The notes: generated by a model from the sequence alone, not told the origin. A stretch of 64,000 nucleotides of DNA from Microbacterium soli (GCF_039539005.1 NZ_BAABCP010000001.1:1364001-1428000); one strand, 5' to 3'; shown: positions 7,242 to 16,402, counted from the stretch's first letter. A program made the numbers and translations.

Positions 7242-8750
7242 ATGGCAACCACCCTCATCACCGGACGCCCGTGGCGCGTCATCCTGGTCTTCTCCGTGCC
7301 GCTGCTCATCGGCAACGTCGTGCAGCAGCTGTACCAGTTCGTCGACGCGGTCGTGGTCGGCAGGCATCTCGGCGTCAACTCCCTCGCCGCCGTCGGGGCG
7401 ACCGGCAGCCTGATCTTCCTCGTCATCGGCTTCGCCTGGGGTCTCGCCAGCGGCTTCGCCATCCCCACGGCCCAGGCGTTCGGCGCATCGGATGCCGCCC
7501 GGCTCCGGCGGTCGGTGGCCACCGGATCCGTGCTGACGGCGATCACGAGCCTCATCCTCACCGTCCTCGGGCCGCTCGTGGCCGAGCCGCTCCTGGTGCT
7601 GCTGCAGACGCCTCCCGAGCTGCTGGCGGAGGCGACGGCGTTCACGCAGGTCACCTTCATCGGCGGCAGCACGATCATGTTCTTCAACTATCTCGCCGCG
7701 ATCATCCGGGCGATCGGCGACTCCACCACACCGCTGGTGTTCCTCACCATCTCCTGTGCGCTGAACGTCGCCTTCGTCATCGTCATGGTCGGCGTCCTGG
7801 AGTGGGGCGTCGCCGGGGCGGCCTGGGCGACCGTCGTCGCGCAGGCGATCTCGGTGCTGCTGTGCCTGCTGTACGTGTGGCGGAGGCTGCCCGTGCTGCA
7901 CGTGCGCCGCGCCGACTGGCGGATCACCCGGGCGGACGTCGCCGAGCATCTGCGTCTGGGTCTGCCGATGGGGTTCCAGGCCTCGATCATCGCGATCGGC
8001 GCGCTCATCGTCCAGGTGGCGCTGAACACGCTCGGTGCCGAGGCTGTCGCCGCATACACCGCGGCCTCCCGCGTGGACAGCCTCTCCAGCGCGTTCCTGG
8101 CATCGCTGGGGCTGGCGGCGTCGATGTACGCCGCGCAGAACCTCGGTGCGCGGCGCCCCGACCGCATCCGTCGCGGCACGATCCAGGCGGTGTGGCTGGC
8201 CGTGATCGTCGCCGTGACGCTCGGGGTCATCATGATCACGCTCGGTGCGCCCGTCGTGCGGCTGTTCGTCGGCGATGACGCGGAGGACGTGGTCGCCATG
8301 GCGCACCTCATGCTCATCATCAACGGCTCCACATACGTGGTGCTGGCGGTGCTGTTCGTGCTACGCGGCGTGCTGCAGGGGCTGGGTCGCGTGCTCGTGC
8401 CGACCATCACTGGCGTGATCGAGCTCGTCGCCCGCGCGGTCGGAGCCATCGTGCTGGGCGCCGTGTGGGACTTCGCCGGTGTGGCGATGAGCAACCCGCT
8501 GGCGTGGGTCGGGGCGGTCGCCCTGCTGACCCCGGCGTACGTGAGCGCGCATCGCGCCCTGGCGAAGATGCCGGTCGCCCCGCTCGAGGCGACCCTGACC
8601 ACACCGATCCCGGTGATCGGCCCCGCCGACGGCTCGATGGTCGTCGACACCGTCTTCACCGCGCCCGTGCCGGTCGTCGCGCCGAGGCTCAGCAGACTTC
8701 GCCTGCCGCGGCGGACGCCTCATCGCTCCACATCGCGCCGACCGCGCTGA
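7242..8750 (+). CDS. MATE family efflux transporter
   Basis: About 502 residues with twelve predicted membrane helices in two homologous halves. PWRVILVFSVPLLIGN opens the first half and QLYQFVDAVVVGRHLG is the typical MATE helix-2 segment. It would export cationic drugs or metabolites using Na+ or H+. ATG 7242 is chosen because the family begins just before that segment. The 60 bases before it are pyrimidine-rich with no Shine-Dalgarno sequence. The Arg/Pro-rich tail after the last helix looks disordered. Confidence 0.88.
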   Translation: MATTLITGRPWRVILVFSVPLLIGNVVQQLYQFVDAVVVGRHLGVNSLAAVGATGSLIFLVIGFAWGLASGFAIPTAQAFGASDAARLRRSVATGSVLTAITSLILTVLGPLVAEPLLVLLQTPPELLAEATAFTQVTFIGGSTIMFFNYLAAIIRAIGDSTTPLVFLTISCALNVAFVIVMVGVLEWGVAGAAWATVVAQAISVLLCLLYVWRRLPVLHVRRADWRITRADVAEHLRLGLPMGFQASIIAIGALIVQVALNTLGAEAVAAYTAASRVDSLSSAFLASLGLAASMYAAQNLGARRPDRIRRGTIQAVWLAVIVAVTLGVIMITLGAPVVRLFVGDDAEDVVAMAHLMLIINGSTYVVLAVLFVLRGVLQGLGRVLVPTITGVIELVARAVGAIVLGAVWDFAGVAMSNPLAWVGAVALLTPAYVSAHRALAKMPVAPLEATLTTPIPVIGPADGSMVVDTVFTAPVPVVAPRLSRLRLPRRTPHRSTSRRPR

Positions 8751-8930
8751 ACACCGCGGGAGGACCCGCTTCGGCGCCCGACTCGCCCGTGTTCACGATG
8801 GGTTCACGGATCATCCCCCGGGATGATGCCGAATCGTTCTCCGGGCGGAGGATATCAGCGATCAACCCGCGTAACCTGTAATCAATCGGAGGCGCGCGGA
8901 AGCGCGAATCAGTGACCGGGGGGTCGTCGA

Positions 8931-9332
8931 ATGTCCACACTCGCAGTGACGAACACGCTGTCATCGGTGTTCCTGCCCATCGGCATCGCCGGGGCGGTCA
9001 TCGCCGTCGTCTGCGCCCTCGTCGCGCTCATCGCGCTCGCGCGCGGGGCGGCGGGCCTTGTCGGCGGCGCGATCGGCGTCTGGATCGGCGGTGCCATGCT
9101 GAGCCTGGCGTCGTCCTTCGCGGACGACTGGATCCCGGTGCTCGTCGCGCTCGTCGCGCTCGGCGGCGGACTGGTGCTGGGTGCCGCCGTGAGGGTCGTC
9201 GTGCGCGGCGTGCTCGCCTCGCGACCGGCCGTCGCGCAGCAGGCGTGGATGCCGGAGGCTCAGGCGCAGCCCGTGCGGATGCCCGCGCCGGCGCGCGCGA
9301 CGGCATCCGAGCGCATTCGCGCGGTCGCGTAG
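8931..9332 (+). CDS. small membrane protein, function unknown
   Basis: A 133-residue protein with three hydrophobic segments (about 14-38, 43-64, 67-90) and a soluble Ala/Pro-rich tail. No family recognised. ATG 8931 follows a G-rich stretch. The preceding 180-base gap holds a near-palindrome TCATCCC-CC-GGGATGA at 8811-8826, possibly the terminator of the MATE gene. The last stop is 21 bases from the end of the convergent EamA gene. Confidence 0.6.
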   Translation: MSTLAVTNTLSSVFLPIGIAGAVIAVVCALVALIALARGAAGLVGGAIGVWIGGAMLSLASSFADDWIPVLVALVALGGGLVLGAAVRVVVRGVLASRPAVAQQAWMPEAQAQPVRMPAPARATASERIRAVA

Positions 9333-9353
9333 CCGCGCGACCGGCGGGGCGGG

Positions 9354-10268
9354 TCAGGGACGGGTATCGGCCGAGCCGCCGGCATCCGCGCGCCGTCCGC
9401 GGCGCCGCACGATCCGCAGCTCGCCGACGAGGATGCCGAGCACCACCATCAGGCCGCCCAGCAGCGCGGCGGCGGGCAGCCGCTCCCCGGCGATGCGGCC
9501 GACGACGGCCGCCCACACCGGCTCGCCCGTGTAGATCACGGTGGCGCGCGTGGGGGAGACCGACTTCTGCGCCCAGTTCATGGTGAGCTGGATGAGACAG
9601 CTCGCCGCGCCCAGGCCGACTCCCGCGATCAGCCAGGCCCAGGAGAACTCCGGCACCGCTTCGCCGGTGAACGGCATGGTCGCCACCCCCAGCAGACCCG
9701 CGGTGAGCAGCTGCACGACCGTGATGCGGCCGAGATCGACACGGCCCGCGAAGGCGCTGATGAGGATGATCTCCCCGGCGATGGGGATCGTGCTGATGAG
9801 CGTGGCCGTCTCGCCGACGCCGAGGGACAGGGCGAACGCATCCGGCCCGGCGATCAGCAGCAGCCCGATGAAGGCGAGACCCGCGCCGAGGAACGCCATC
9901 GCCGGTGGCCGATGCCGGAAGAACAGCCACTGCGCGAACGGCACCAGGGGCACGTACAGCGCGGTGAGGAAGGCGGACGTGCTGCTGTCGATGGTCTGCA
10001 GACCGAGGGTCTGCAGACCGTAGCCGCCGTATATCATCACCCCGATCGCGGCACCGGCGCCGAGGTCGGTCCAGGTCATCCCGCGCAGGGCCCGGCGGAA
10101 GACGAGGATGCTGATGAGTCCCGCCACGAGGAAGCGCAGCGCGACGAAGAACCACGGGCCGGAGTGCTCCATGGCCCAGTGCACGAGGAGGAACGTGCTG
10201 CCCCAGACGGCGGTGATGCCGACGAGAGCGAGTTCCTGCGGGCGCAGCCGCAGCCAGCGAAGGTGCAC
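9354..10268 (-). CDS. EamA/DMT family transporter
   Basis: A 304-residue protein with ten hydrophobic helices arranged as two EamA repeats: GITAVWGSTFLLVHW and RFLVAGLIS in the first, ATVIYTGEPVWAA in the second. This is the drug/metabolite transporter layout used for export of amino acids and other metabolites. Substrate not readable. A single minus-strand gene, with the HAAS/PadR pair starting 63 bases upstream on the same strand. Confidence 0.87.
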   Translation of the reverse strand: MHLRWLRLRPQELALVGITAVWGSTFLLVHWAMEHSGPWFFVALRFLVAGLISILVFRRALRGMTWTDLGAGAAIGVMIYGGYGLQTLGLQTIDSSTSAFLTALYVPLVPFAQWLFFRHRPPAMAFLGAGLAFIGLLLIAGPDAFALSLGVGETATLISTIPIAGEIILISAFAGRVDLGRITVVQLLTAGLLGVATMPFTGEAVPEFSWAWLIAGVGLGAASCLIQLTMNWAQKSVSPTRATVIYTGEPVWAAVVGRIAGERLPAAALLGGLMVVLGILVGELRIVRRRGRRADAGGSADTRP

Positions 10269-10292
10269 AGTTGATTGTCCCGCATCCGCGTC

Positions 10293-10332
10293 ATCCCCGC
10301 GGAGCCTGCGCCCTCGTGCGGCCCGCGGGGAT
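10293..10332 (-). terminator. hairpin at the end of the PadR-HAAS operon
   Basis: A perfect 10-base stem, ATCCCCGCGG (10293-10302) with CCGCGGGGAT (10323-10332), closes a 20-base loop directly at the stop of the HAAS-domain gene. No T-run. Confidence 0.5.
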
Positions 10333-11258
10333 CAGTGTCGACGCTGCGTCGTGACGGCGTGCGCGAGGCCGATCGTGAGCCACAGGCCGCCCAGCCAGAT
10401 CCCCAGCATCGTGAGGAGCTGACCCGATACGAGCGCCCACGCCACCATCACCAGCCCGAGCGCGGCGAGCACCCATCCGGCCGGTCGGGAGCCGATCGCG
10501 ATGACGACGGCCAGCACGAGGACGGCGGCGAGGAACGGCCACCCCCATGCGCTGACATCGAAGGTCGGTGCAGAGGCGGGGTCCGCGTAGCGGCCGACCA
10601 GTCCGCCGAGCACCGGCACCAGGAACCCCAGCACCGGCAGTGCGGCCAGCACCCCGCCGACGATCCGCCAGGCGATGCCGAAGCCCGAGCGGCGCATCCG
10701 CACCCAGGCGATCAGCGCCGCCCAGCTCAGCATCACGGTCGGCAGGTAGAACCCGCCGAGCGTGAACCCGCCGATCACCGCCATGGCCGTCAGCAGCACG
10801 GCGGCGACGGATGCCGTGGCGGTGCGCGCTCGCCGCGGCACGGCGACGGGCACGAGGGCGACGAGCGCCGGGACCAGTGCGATGAGCGCGGCCCACAGCC
10901 CGTTGACCTCGACGAGCGTCTCGGTCGTGCCGTCTCCGGTCGTGTAGGAGGGCATGATGAACGCGGCGACGACCGCGACGAGGATCGCCAGGGCCACGGC
11001 GGCGCCCTGCAGCACGCGCCACGCCCGTTCCGCTCGGGGTGCCGCGCCCGCGGCATCCGTTCCGAACTCCTCTGCGGCGCGCTCGGCGATCTCGGCGGGA
11101 GTGCCCAGGCTGCGGATCGTCTCGTCGACGGGCTGCCCGGCGTCCTCCGCGTCGGCGAAGTGCGCGCGCAGGTCGTCGAGGACCGCGCCGCGGTGCGCGG
11201 GGGCGATGTCGCCCAGCATCCGCTCGACCGATCGCAGGTAGTCGTCTCGCGTGGTCAT
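10332..11258 (-). CDS. HAAS-domain (DUF1700-like) membrane protein
   Basis: A 308-residue protein. Residues 1-65 form the helical HAAS/DUF1700-like domain (YLRSVERMLGDI...LRAHFADAE...LGTPAEIAERAAEEFG), followed by about eight membrane helices. It overlaps the upstream PadR gene by ATGA. PadR-HAAS pairs are a recurrent unit in which the HAAS protein, a membrane partner of unknown biochemical role, is repressed by PadR. Nothing in the membrane part points to a transport family. Confidence 0.8.
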   Translation of the reverse strand: MTTRDDYLRSVERMLGDIAPAHRGAVLDDLRAHFADAEDAGQPVDETIRSLGTPAEIAERAAEEFGTDAAGAAPRAERAWRVLQGAAVALAILVAVVAAFIMPSYTTGDGTTETLVEVNGLWAALIALVPALVALVPVAVPRRARTATASVAAVLLTAMAVIGGFTLGGFYLPTVMLSWAALIAWVRMRRSGFGIAWRIVGGVLAALPVLGFLVPVLGGLVGRYADPASAPTFDVSAWGWPFLAAVLVLAVVIAIGSRPAGWVLAALGLVMVAWALVSGQLLTMLGIWLGGLWLTIGLAHAVTTQRRH

Positions 11259-11593
11259 CGTGCTCCCTCGAGGATGGTGTCGACCTCGGCGCCGAGCGCC
11301 CGCCAGACCTCGGCGAACGTGTCCAGCTGATCTCGGCCGGCCGCGGTGATCGTGTAGTACCGGCGCGGGCGTCCGCCGCCGACGGCTTCGGTGCGGGCAT
11401 CGACCAGGCCGCCCTCGCGCATGCGCGCCAGCAGCGGGTACAGGCTGCCCTCGCCGGCGATCAGCCCGCGGGACTGCAGGTCGGATGCCAGCTCCAGGCC
11501 GTACCGCTCGTTCGCGGCCAGCACGCCGAGCACGCAGAACTCCAGCACCCCCTTGCGGAGGTTCGTGGCGATGCGCTCGGCGGCCTCGGTCAT
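11255..11593 (-). CDS. PadR family transcriptional regulator
   Basis: A 112-residue winged-helix repressor: LEFCVLGVLAANERYGLEL is the family N-terminal helix, EGSLYPLLARM the recognition region, GRPRRYYTITAAG the wing, then a dimerising helix. ATG 11593 is chosen because a TAAGAT -10 box lies exactly 7 bases before it, so the mRNA is probably leaderless. It is coupled to the HAAS gene by a 4-base overlap and probably represses itself through the palindrome covering its own promoter. The inducer is unknown. Confidence 0.88.
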   Translation of the reverse strand: MTEAAERIATNLRKGVLEFCVLGVLAANERYGLELASDLQSRGLIAGEGSLYPLLARMREGGLVDARTEAVGGGRPRRYYTITAAGRDQLDTFAEVWRALGAEVDTILEGAR

Positions 11594-11600
11594 GCGGACG

Positions 11601-11638
11601 ATCTTAACCTTGTGATGCAAATATTGCAATACAAGGTT
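11601..11638 (-). promoter_or_regulatory. padR promoter covered by a 33-base palindromic operator
   Basis: On the minus strand a -35 TTGCAA (11624-11629) and -10 TAAGAT (11601-11606) are 17 bases apart. Over them lies an interrupted palindrome: AACCTTGT (11606-11613) mirrors ACAAGGTT (11631-11638), and inside it TGCAA (11616-11620) mirrors TTGCA (11624-11628). This is the AT-richest spot in the area. A dimer bound here would block polymerase, which fits PadR autoregulation. Confidence 0.75.
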
Positions 11639-11754
11639 TGCGGAGTCGGTGCCGGGATCGGCGCCTTCGCCGGCCCCGCGAGGCCGGCGGGTGTGCAGGA
11701 GGCCCATAAGCGGCCCCGGCGTAGACTGGAGGCGTCACCGATCCGAGGACTGTC

Positions 11755-12402
11755 ATGCCCGCCGCTTCCCGCACCTTCACTGCACGCCACGTGCAGTTGA
11801 CGCGTGCCGTCCTGGCGGCCGCGGCCGCCCTCATGATCACGTTCTCCGCGGACCACTCGGCATCCGTCGGCCTGTCCGTGTTCAGCGGCTTCGCCGTCGC
11901 CACCGGTCTCGTGCTGGCGCTGGCCGCGTTCCTCGTGCTCCCCGCCGGGCACCGCTGGCCGACTCTCGTCATCGCCGGCGCTTCGCTCGTGCTGGGCATG
12001 GCCGGCGGGCTGCCGCCGATCCGCACGGACGGTCTGTTCTTCGGCCTCGTGATCGCCTGGGCCGCACTGACCGGCCTCGTCGAGCTCATCGCCGGCATCC
12101 GTTCCCGGGGATCCGACGGCGCGCGGGATGCGGTGATCACCGGGGCCGCGGGCCTGCTGCTGGCCGGGGTGCTGGCCGTGCTGCCATGGGGGTTCGCCTA
12201 CGAGTACACGACACCCGCCGGCGAGGCCGCGTCGTTGACCGGCATCATCCTCGGCGTCGGCGTCTTCGGCGCGTACACGGCGATCGTCGCCGTCCTCCTC
12301 GGCATCGCCGGTCTGACCCCGAGGGTCGATCGGCCGGCACGGGCGGATGCCGCAACGGATGCCGACATCGACCGCCTGGCCGACCATGGAGGACACGCAT
12401 GA
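11755..12402 (+). CDS. multi-helix membrane protein, function unknown
   Basis: A 215-residue protein with six hydrophobic helices and a short acidic C-terminus. The overall look is of a small HdeD/DUF308-like integral membrane protein, but no diagnostic motif was seen. A TAGACT -10-like box at 11722-11727 and a GAGGA ribosome site precede ATG 11755. It overlaps the next gene by ATGA, so the two form a pair. Confidence 0.6.
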   Translation: MPAASRTFTARHVQLTRAVLAAAAALMITFSADHSASVGLSVFSGFAVATGLVLALAAFLVLPAGHRWPTLVIAGASLVLGMAGGLPPIRTDGLFFGLVIAWAALTGLVELIAGIRSRGSDGARDAVITGAAGLLLAGVLAVLPWGFAYEYTTPAGEAASLTGIILGVGVFGAYTAIVAVLLGIAGLTPRVDRPARADAATDADIDRLADHGGHA

Positions 12403-12812
12403 CCGACCAGAAGCCGACTCGACGCGAGATCCTGCGGCCGCTGCATCTGCTGGGCATCGCCCTGGCCTGCGGCGCGTTCGCGGCCGTCGTCACGATGGTC
12501 TCCACCGGCGCGTTCACGACGCGCGTGAACACCGCTCTCGCCAACGGCACCTACGAGGACCTTCCCCCGGTCACCCTCGGCCTGGTGGTCGGCGGGATCT
12601 CGTTCATCGTCACCCTGCTCGTGCTGGCCATGCTCATGCTCGCCGTCAGTCCCGCGCAGGTGACGAAGACCATCGACAAGCCCGTGCTGCTCGAGCCCAA
12701 GCGGAAGAAGTCCCGCAAGGGCGCCACTGCCGCCGAGGGCACGGATGACGCCGAGGACGCGGGCGCGTCTTCGGGCATCGGCGACGCGGATTCCGCCCCC
12801 TCCGCCGACTGA
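12399..12812 (+). CDS. membrane protein with acidic tail, function unknown
   Basis: A 137-residue protein with two hydrophobic helices (about 16-36 and 55-80), a basic patch (PKRKKSRKG) and an Asp/Ala/Ser-rich tail. Its ATG overlaps the stop of the preceding membrane-protein gene. No family recognised; the pairing suggests a joint membrane function. Confidence 0.6.
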   Translation: MTDQKPTRREILRPLHLLGIALACGAFAAVVTMVSTGAFTTRVNTALANGTYEDLPPVTLGLVVGGISFIVTLLVLAMLMLAVSPAQVTKTIDKPVLLEPKRKKSRKGATAAEGTDDAEDAGASSGIGDADSAPSAD

Positions 12813-12880
12813 GCATCACCCCGTCCTCCCTGCGGCGTCGGCGCAGCCGGCGGAAGAAGCCGGGGAACAACCGCAAGACC

Positions 12881-14317
12881 GTGGTGTTGACTGTTATCGT
12901 GCCTACATCTGTCGCCCGCGCCTCCGTCGGACTGCGATCGGAGCGCGGTCCCATCCTGGGCGCGCTCATGCTCGCCACCGGACTGATCGCCATCGACGCG
13001 ACGATCCTCGCCACCGCGGTGCCGAGCATCGTGCGCGACCTCGGCGGCTACCAGCAGTTCCCCTGGCTGTTCTCGGCGTACCTGCTCGCGCAGGCCGTGA
13101 GCGTGCCGATCTACTCGCGCTTCGCGGACACCGTGGGGCGCAAGCCGATCATCCTCATCGGCATCGCGCTGTTCCTGCTGGGCTCCGCGCTGTGCGGATT
13201 CGCCGGCAGCATGCTGTGGCTCATCCTCTTCCGGATCGTGCAGGGACTGGGCGCGGGAGCGGTGACGCCGATGTCCATGACGATCGTCGGCGACATCTAC
13301 ACGGTCGCGGAGCGCGCGAAGGTGCAGGGGTACATCGCGAGCGTGTGGGGCGTCTCCTCCGTCGTGGGTCCCGCGCTGGGCGGCGTCTTCGCGCAGCTGG
13401 GCGCGTGGCGCTGGATCTTCTTCGTCAACGTGCCGTTGTGCGCGCTGGCGGCGTGGATGCTCCTGACGCACTACCGGGAGAAGAAGCAGGTGCAGCGGCA
13501 TCGGATCGACGTCGCCGGCGCCGTGCTGCTGACCGTCGGCCTCACCGGCGTGATCCTGGGGCTTCTGGAGGGCGGCAGCGCGTGGGCGTGGATCTCCGTG
13601 CCGAGCGCCGCCTGCTTCGGCATCGGCGCCCTCGCGCTGATCGTGTTCTTCTTCGTCGAACGCCGCACGGCCGAGCCGATCATCGACTTCGCGCTCGTGA
13701 CGCGCCGGCTCATCCTCATCACGACGATCATCGCCTTCGGGATCGGTGCACTGCTGATCGGTGTGACGAGCTTCGCACCGGCCTACCTGGAGGGTTCGCT
13801 GGGCATCGTGCCGCTGCTGTCCGGGCTCGCCGTGGCCGCGCTGACGCTCGGCTGGCCCATCGCCGCCGGCTACTCCGGACGGCTGTACCTGCGGATCGGC
13901 TTCCGCCGCACCGCCCTGCTGGGAATGGGCATCAGCACGGTGGCCGCCATCGCACTGGCCGTCTCCGGCCCGTGGCCCAATCCGTTCACGGTGGCCGCCA
14001 TCGTCTTCGCCCTGGGTTTCGGATTGGGCTGGACCTCGGCCCCGTCCCTCGTCGCCGCACAGGCATCGGTCGGATGGGGCGAGCGCGGCGTCGTCACCGG
14101 CATGAGCGCCTTCGCCCGGTCGGCGGGCAGCGCGGTGGGCGTGGCGATCCTCGGTGCCATCTCGAACGCCGTGATCGCGCAGGGGGTGGGACCGCAGGAC
14201 GCCGCGACGATCGTGGCCGCCTCGACCTGGGTGTTCGTGGGTGCTGCCGTCGCGGCCGCACTGACCTTCATCGCGGTGCTGTTCATGCCGCGGGACGGGG
14301 CGGTGCCGTCGGAGTGA
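12881..14317 (+). CDS. MFS multidrug efflux transporter (DHA type)
   Basis: About 478 residues, 14 predicted helices. Motifs of the drug:H+ antiporter group are present: D and R in LIAIDATILATAVPSIVRDLGG, motif A-like RFADTVGRKPI between helices 2 and 3, and motif C-like WGVSSVVGPALGG in helix 5. It exports drugs or other hydrophobic compounds. GTG 12881 is the longest start and GTG 12899 equally plausible. No regulator is adjacent. Confidence 0.85.
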   Translation: MVLTVIVPTSVARASVGLRSERGPILGALMLATGLIAIDATILATAVPSIVRDLGGYQQFPWLFSAYLLAQAVSVPIYSRFADTVGRKPIILIGIALFLLGSALCGFAGSMLWLILFRIVQGLGAGAVTPMSMTIVGDIYTVAERAKVQGYIASVWGVSSVVGPALGGVFAQLGAWRWIFFVNVPLCALAAWMLLTHYREKKQVQRHRIDVAGAVLLTVGLTGVILGLLEGGSAWAWISVPSAACFGIGALALIVFFFVERRTAEPIIDFALVTRRLILITTIIAFGIGALLIGVTSFAPAYLEGSLGIVPLLSGLAVAALTLGWPIAAGYSGRLYLRIGFRRTALLGMGISTVAAIALAVSGPWPNPFTVAAIVFALGFGLGWTSAPSLVAAQASVGWGERGVVTGMSAFARSAGSAVGVAILGAISNAVIAQGVGPQDAATIVAASTWVFVGAAVAAALTFIAVLFMPRDGAVPSE

Positions 14318-14366
14318 GCCCGAGCGGGCGCGTGCCGGCTGCAGGGGCGCGCGGCGCGCGGGCTCA
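14315..14366. terminator. hairpin joining two convergent stop codons
   Basis: TGAGCCCG (14315-14322), containing the MFS stop, pairs with CGGGCTCA (14359-14366), containing the purB stop on the other strand. The GC-rich interior can pair further. It looks like a shared terminator for both genes. Confidence 0.45.
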
Positions 14367-15746
14367 GCGCGCGAGCTGCTCGGCGACGCCGATGTAGGCG
14401 GCCGGTGTCAGCGCCAGCAGGCGCTGCTTCGCGGCATCCCCGATCTCCAGCTTCTCGACGAACTCCGCCAGCTCGGCCGCGCCGACGCGGTGACCGCGGG
14501 TGAGGTCCTTCAGCAGGGCATACGGGTCGGTGATGGTGGAGCGCCCGGCGACGACCTCCGCGCGGATGACGGTCTGGATGGCCTCGGCCAGCACCTCCCA
14601 GTTGTGGTCCAGGTCGTCGGCCAGCACGTCGCGCGACAGTGAGATGGCGTCCAGGCCGCGGCGCAGGTTGTCCAGCGCCAGCAGCGAATGACCGAACGCG
14701 ACGCCGATGTTGCGCTGCGTGGTCGAGTCGGTCAGGTCGCGCTGCATCCGGCTGGTGACCAGCGTCTGCGACAGCGAGTGCAGCAGACTGCCTGAGATCT
14801 CCAGGTTCGCCTCGGCGTTCTCGAATCGGATCGGGTTGATCTTGTGCGGCATGGTTGACGATCCCGTCGCGCCCGCGACGGGGATCTGCGCGAAGTACCC
14901 CAGCGAGATGTACGTCCAGATGTCGGTGGCGAGGTTGTGCAGGATGCCGCCGGCGTGCCGCATGTGGTCGTACAGCTCCACCTGCCAGTCGTGCGACTCG
15001 ATCTGGGTGGTCAGCGGGTTGAAGTCGATGCCGAGGCCCTCGATGTACTCCCGCGAGACCGCCTGCCAGTCCACGTCGGGGTCGGCGGCCAGGTGCGCGG
15101 ACCAGGTGCCCGTCGCGCCGGAGAACTTCGCCAGGTATTCGGATGCCGCGATGCGGCCGCGCACGCGCTCCAGCCGCCACGCGAAGACGGCCAGCTCCTT
15201 GCCCATGGTCGACGGGGTGGCCGGCTGGCCGTGCGTGCGGGAGAGCATGGCGGCATCCGCGTGCTCTTCGGCCAGCTCACGGAGCTTGGTGATGACCGAG
15301 TCCAGCGCAGGCAGCCAGACGCCCTCGACTGCGCGCTTGACGGTCAGGGCGTAGGAGGCGGAGTTGATGTCCTCGCTCGTGCAGGCGAAGTGGGTGAGCT
15401 CGGCGATGGCATCCAGACCCAGCGCCGCCAGGCGGTCGCGTACGAGGTACTCGACGGCCTTCACGTCGTGGCGGGTGACGGCCTCCTTGGCCGCCAGCCA
15501 GTCGATCTCCGCCTGCCCGAAGTCACGGTACAGCGCGCGCAGACGCTCCTTGTCGGCATCCGACAGCGGGGAGGTGCCGAACACCGCGCGATCGGTGAGG
15601 GCGATCAGCCACTCCACCTCCACCTCGACACGGGCGCGGTTCAGACCCGCCTCGGAGAGGAAGTCCGCCAGGCCCCCGACGGCGGCGCGGTAGCGGCCGT
15701 CGAGCGGGCTGAGCGGCTGGTCGGGGAGCGGGGGCAGAGAAGTCAG
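14364..15746 (-). CDS. purB: adenylosuccinate lyase
   Basis: Fumarase/aspartase-superfamily enzyme acting at two steps of purine synthesis (SAICAR to AICAR, adenylosuccinate to AMP). LSPLDGRYR near the N-terminus, LARTHGQPA-type SRTHGQPATPS and the signature GSSTMPHKINPI are all visible; the length (about 460 residues) is normal. No ATG, GTG or TTG fits the N-terminus. CTG 15746 lies 7 bases after a perfect AGGAGG and forms a CTGA overlap with the stop of the upstream phosphatase gene, so it is taken as the start; ATG 15836 would add 30 residues that are antisense-like Arg/Pro/Ala. Confidence 0.95.
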   Translation of the reverse strand: MTSLPPLPDQPLSPLDGRYRAAVGGLADFLSEAGLNRARVEVEVEWLIALTDRAVFGTSPLSDADKERLRALYRDFGQAEIDWLAAKEAVTRHDVKAVEYLVRDRLAALGLDAIAELTHFACTSEDINSASYALTVKRAVEGVWLPALDSVITKLRELAEEHADAAMLSRTHGQPATPSTMGKELAVFAWRLERVRGRIAASEYLAKFSGATGTWSAHLAADPDVDWQAVSREYIEGLGIDFNPLTTQIESHDWQVELYDHMRHAGGILHNLATDIWTYISLGYFAQIPVAGATGSSTMPHKINPIRFENAEANLEISGSLLHSLSQTLVTSRMQRDLTDSTTQRNIGVAFGHSLLALDNLRRGLDAISLSRDVLADDLDHNWEVLAEAIQTVIRAEVVAGRSTITDPYALLKDLTRGHRVGAAELAEFVEKLEIGDAAKQRLLALTPAAYIGVAEQLAR

Positions 15747-16297
15747 GGGAGATCCTCCTGATCGGGGCGCCGCGGAACGCGGAGCGCTGTACGGGGGGCG
15801 CGCACGGCGGGTTCGAGCTGCGAGAAGAGGCCGCACGTCGCGGTCTCAATCATAGCCAGCACGGAATCGAACATCGCCTCGCCCGCGTAGTACGGGTCGG
15901 GGACGTCCATGCCGGAGGCGTTGGGCTCATAGGCGCGCAGCAGCGTGACCTTGCCCTTGTCGTCCTCGCTGCGCGCCCACGCCTTCAGGATGCGCTCGTG
16001 CGTGCGGTCCAGGGCGACGATGAGGTCGCTGTCGGTGAAGTCCGCGGCGCTGAACTGGCGTGCGCGATGGGAGGCGCCGTCGTATCCGCGCCTGCTGAGC
16101 GCCTCCAGCGTGCGCTCGTCGGCGCGCTCGCCGAGGTGCCAGTCCCCGGTGCCCGCGCTGCGGGAGACCACCCGCGAACCCAGGCCCGCACGCTCCGCGA
16201 GGGCGCGGAGCACCACCTCGGCCATGGGGGACCGGCAGATGTTCCCTGTGCAGACGAAGATCACGCGAAAGGGATCCGGAGACGTCACGGCTCCCAT
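15743..16297 (-). CDS. low molecular weight protein-tyrosine phosphatase
   Basis: About 184 residues. The CX5R active-site loop is VCTGNICRSPMAE near the N-terminus, with the general acid Asp in DVPDPYYAG, both diagnostic of the LMW-PTP/arsenate-reductase fold. ATG 16297 and GTG 16288 are both possible: GTG 16288 has CAGAAT 7 bases upstream, as at leaderless starts elsewhere. It overlaps purB by 4 bases. A C-terminal tail of some 20 Arg/Pro-rich residues extends past the usual domain. Confidence 0.87.
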   Translation of the reverse strand: MGAVTSPDPFRVIFVCTGNICRSPMAEVVLRALAERAGLGSRVVSRSAGTGDWHLGERADERTLEALSRRGYDGASHRARQFSAADFTDSDLIVALDRTHERILKAWARSEDDKGKVTLLRAYEPNASGMDVPDPYYAGEAMFDSVLAMIETATCGLFSQLEPAVRAPRTALRVPRRPDQEDLP

Positions 16298-16402
16298 TCT
16301 GCCGCCATCGACCTCTCTCCCCAATCGTCGATTTGTTCGGGTTGTCCACACCCGCCGGGATCGCCGGGAGGAGCGGACGCCGATGCCGCGCACCCTGGAG
16401 GC

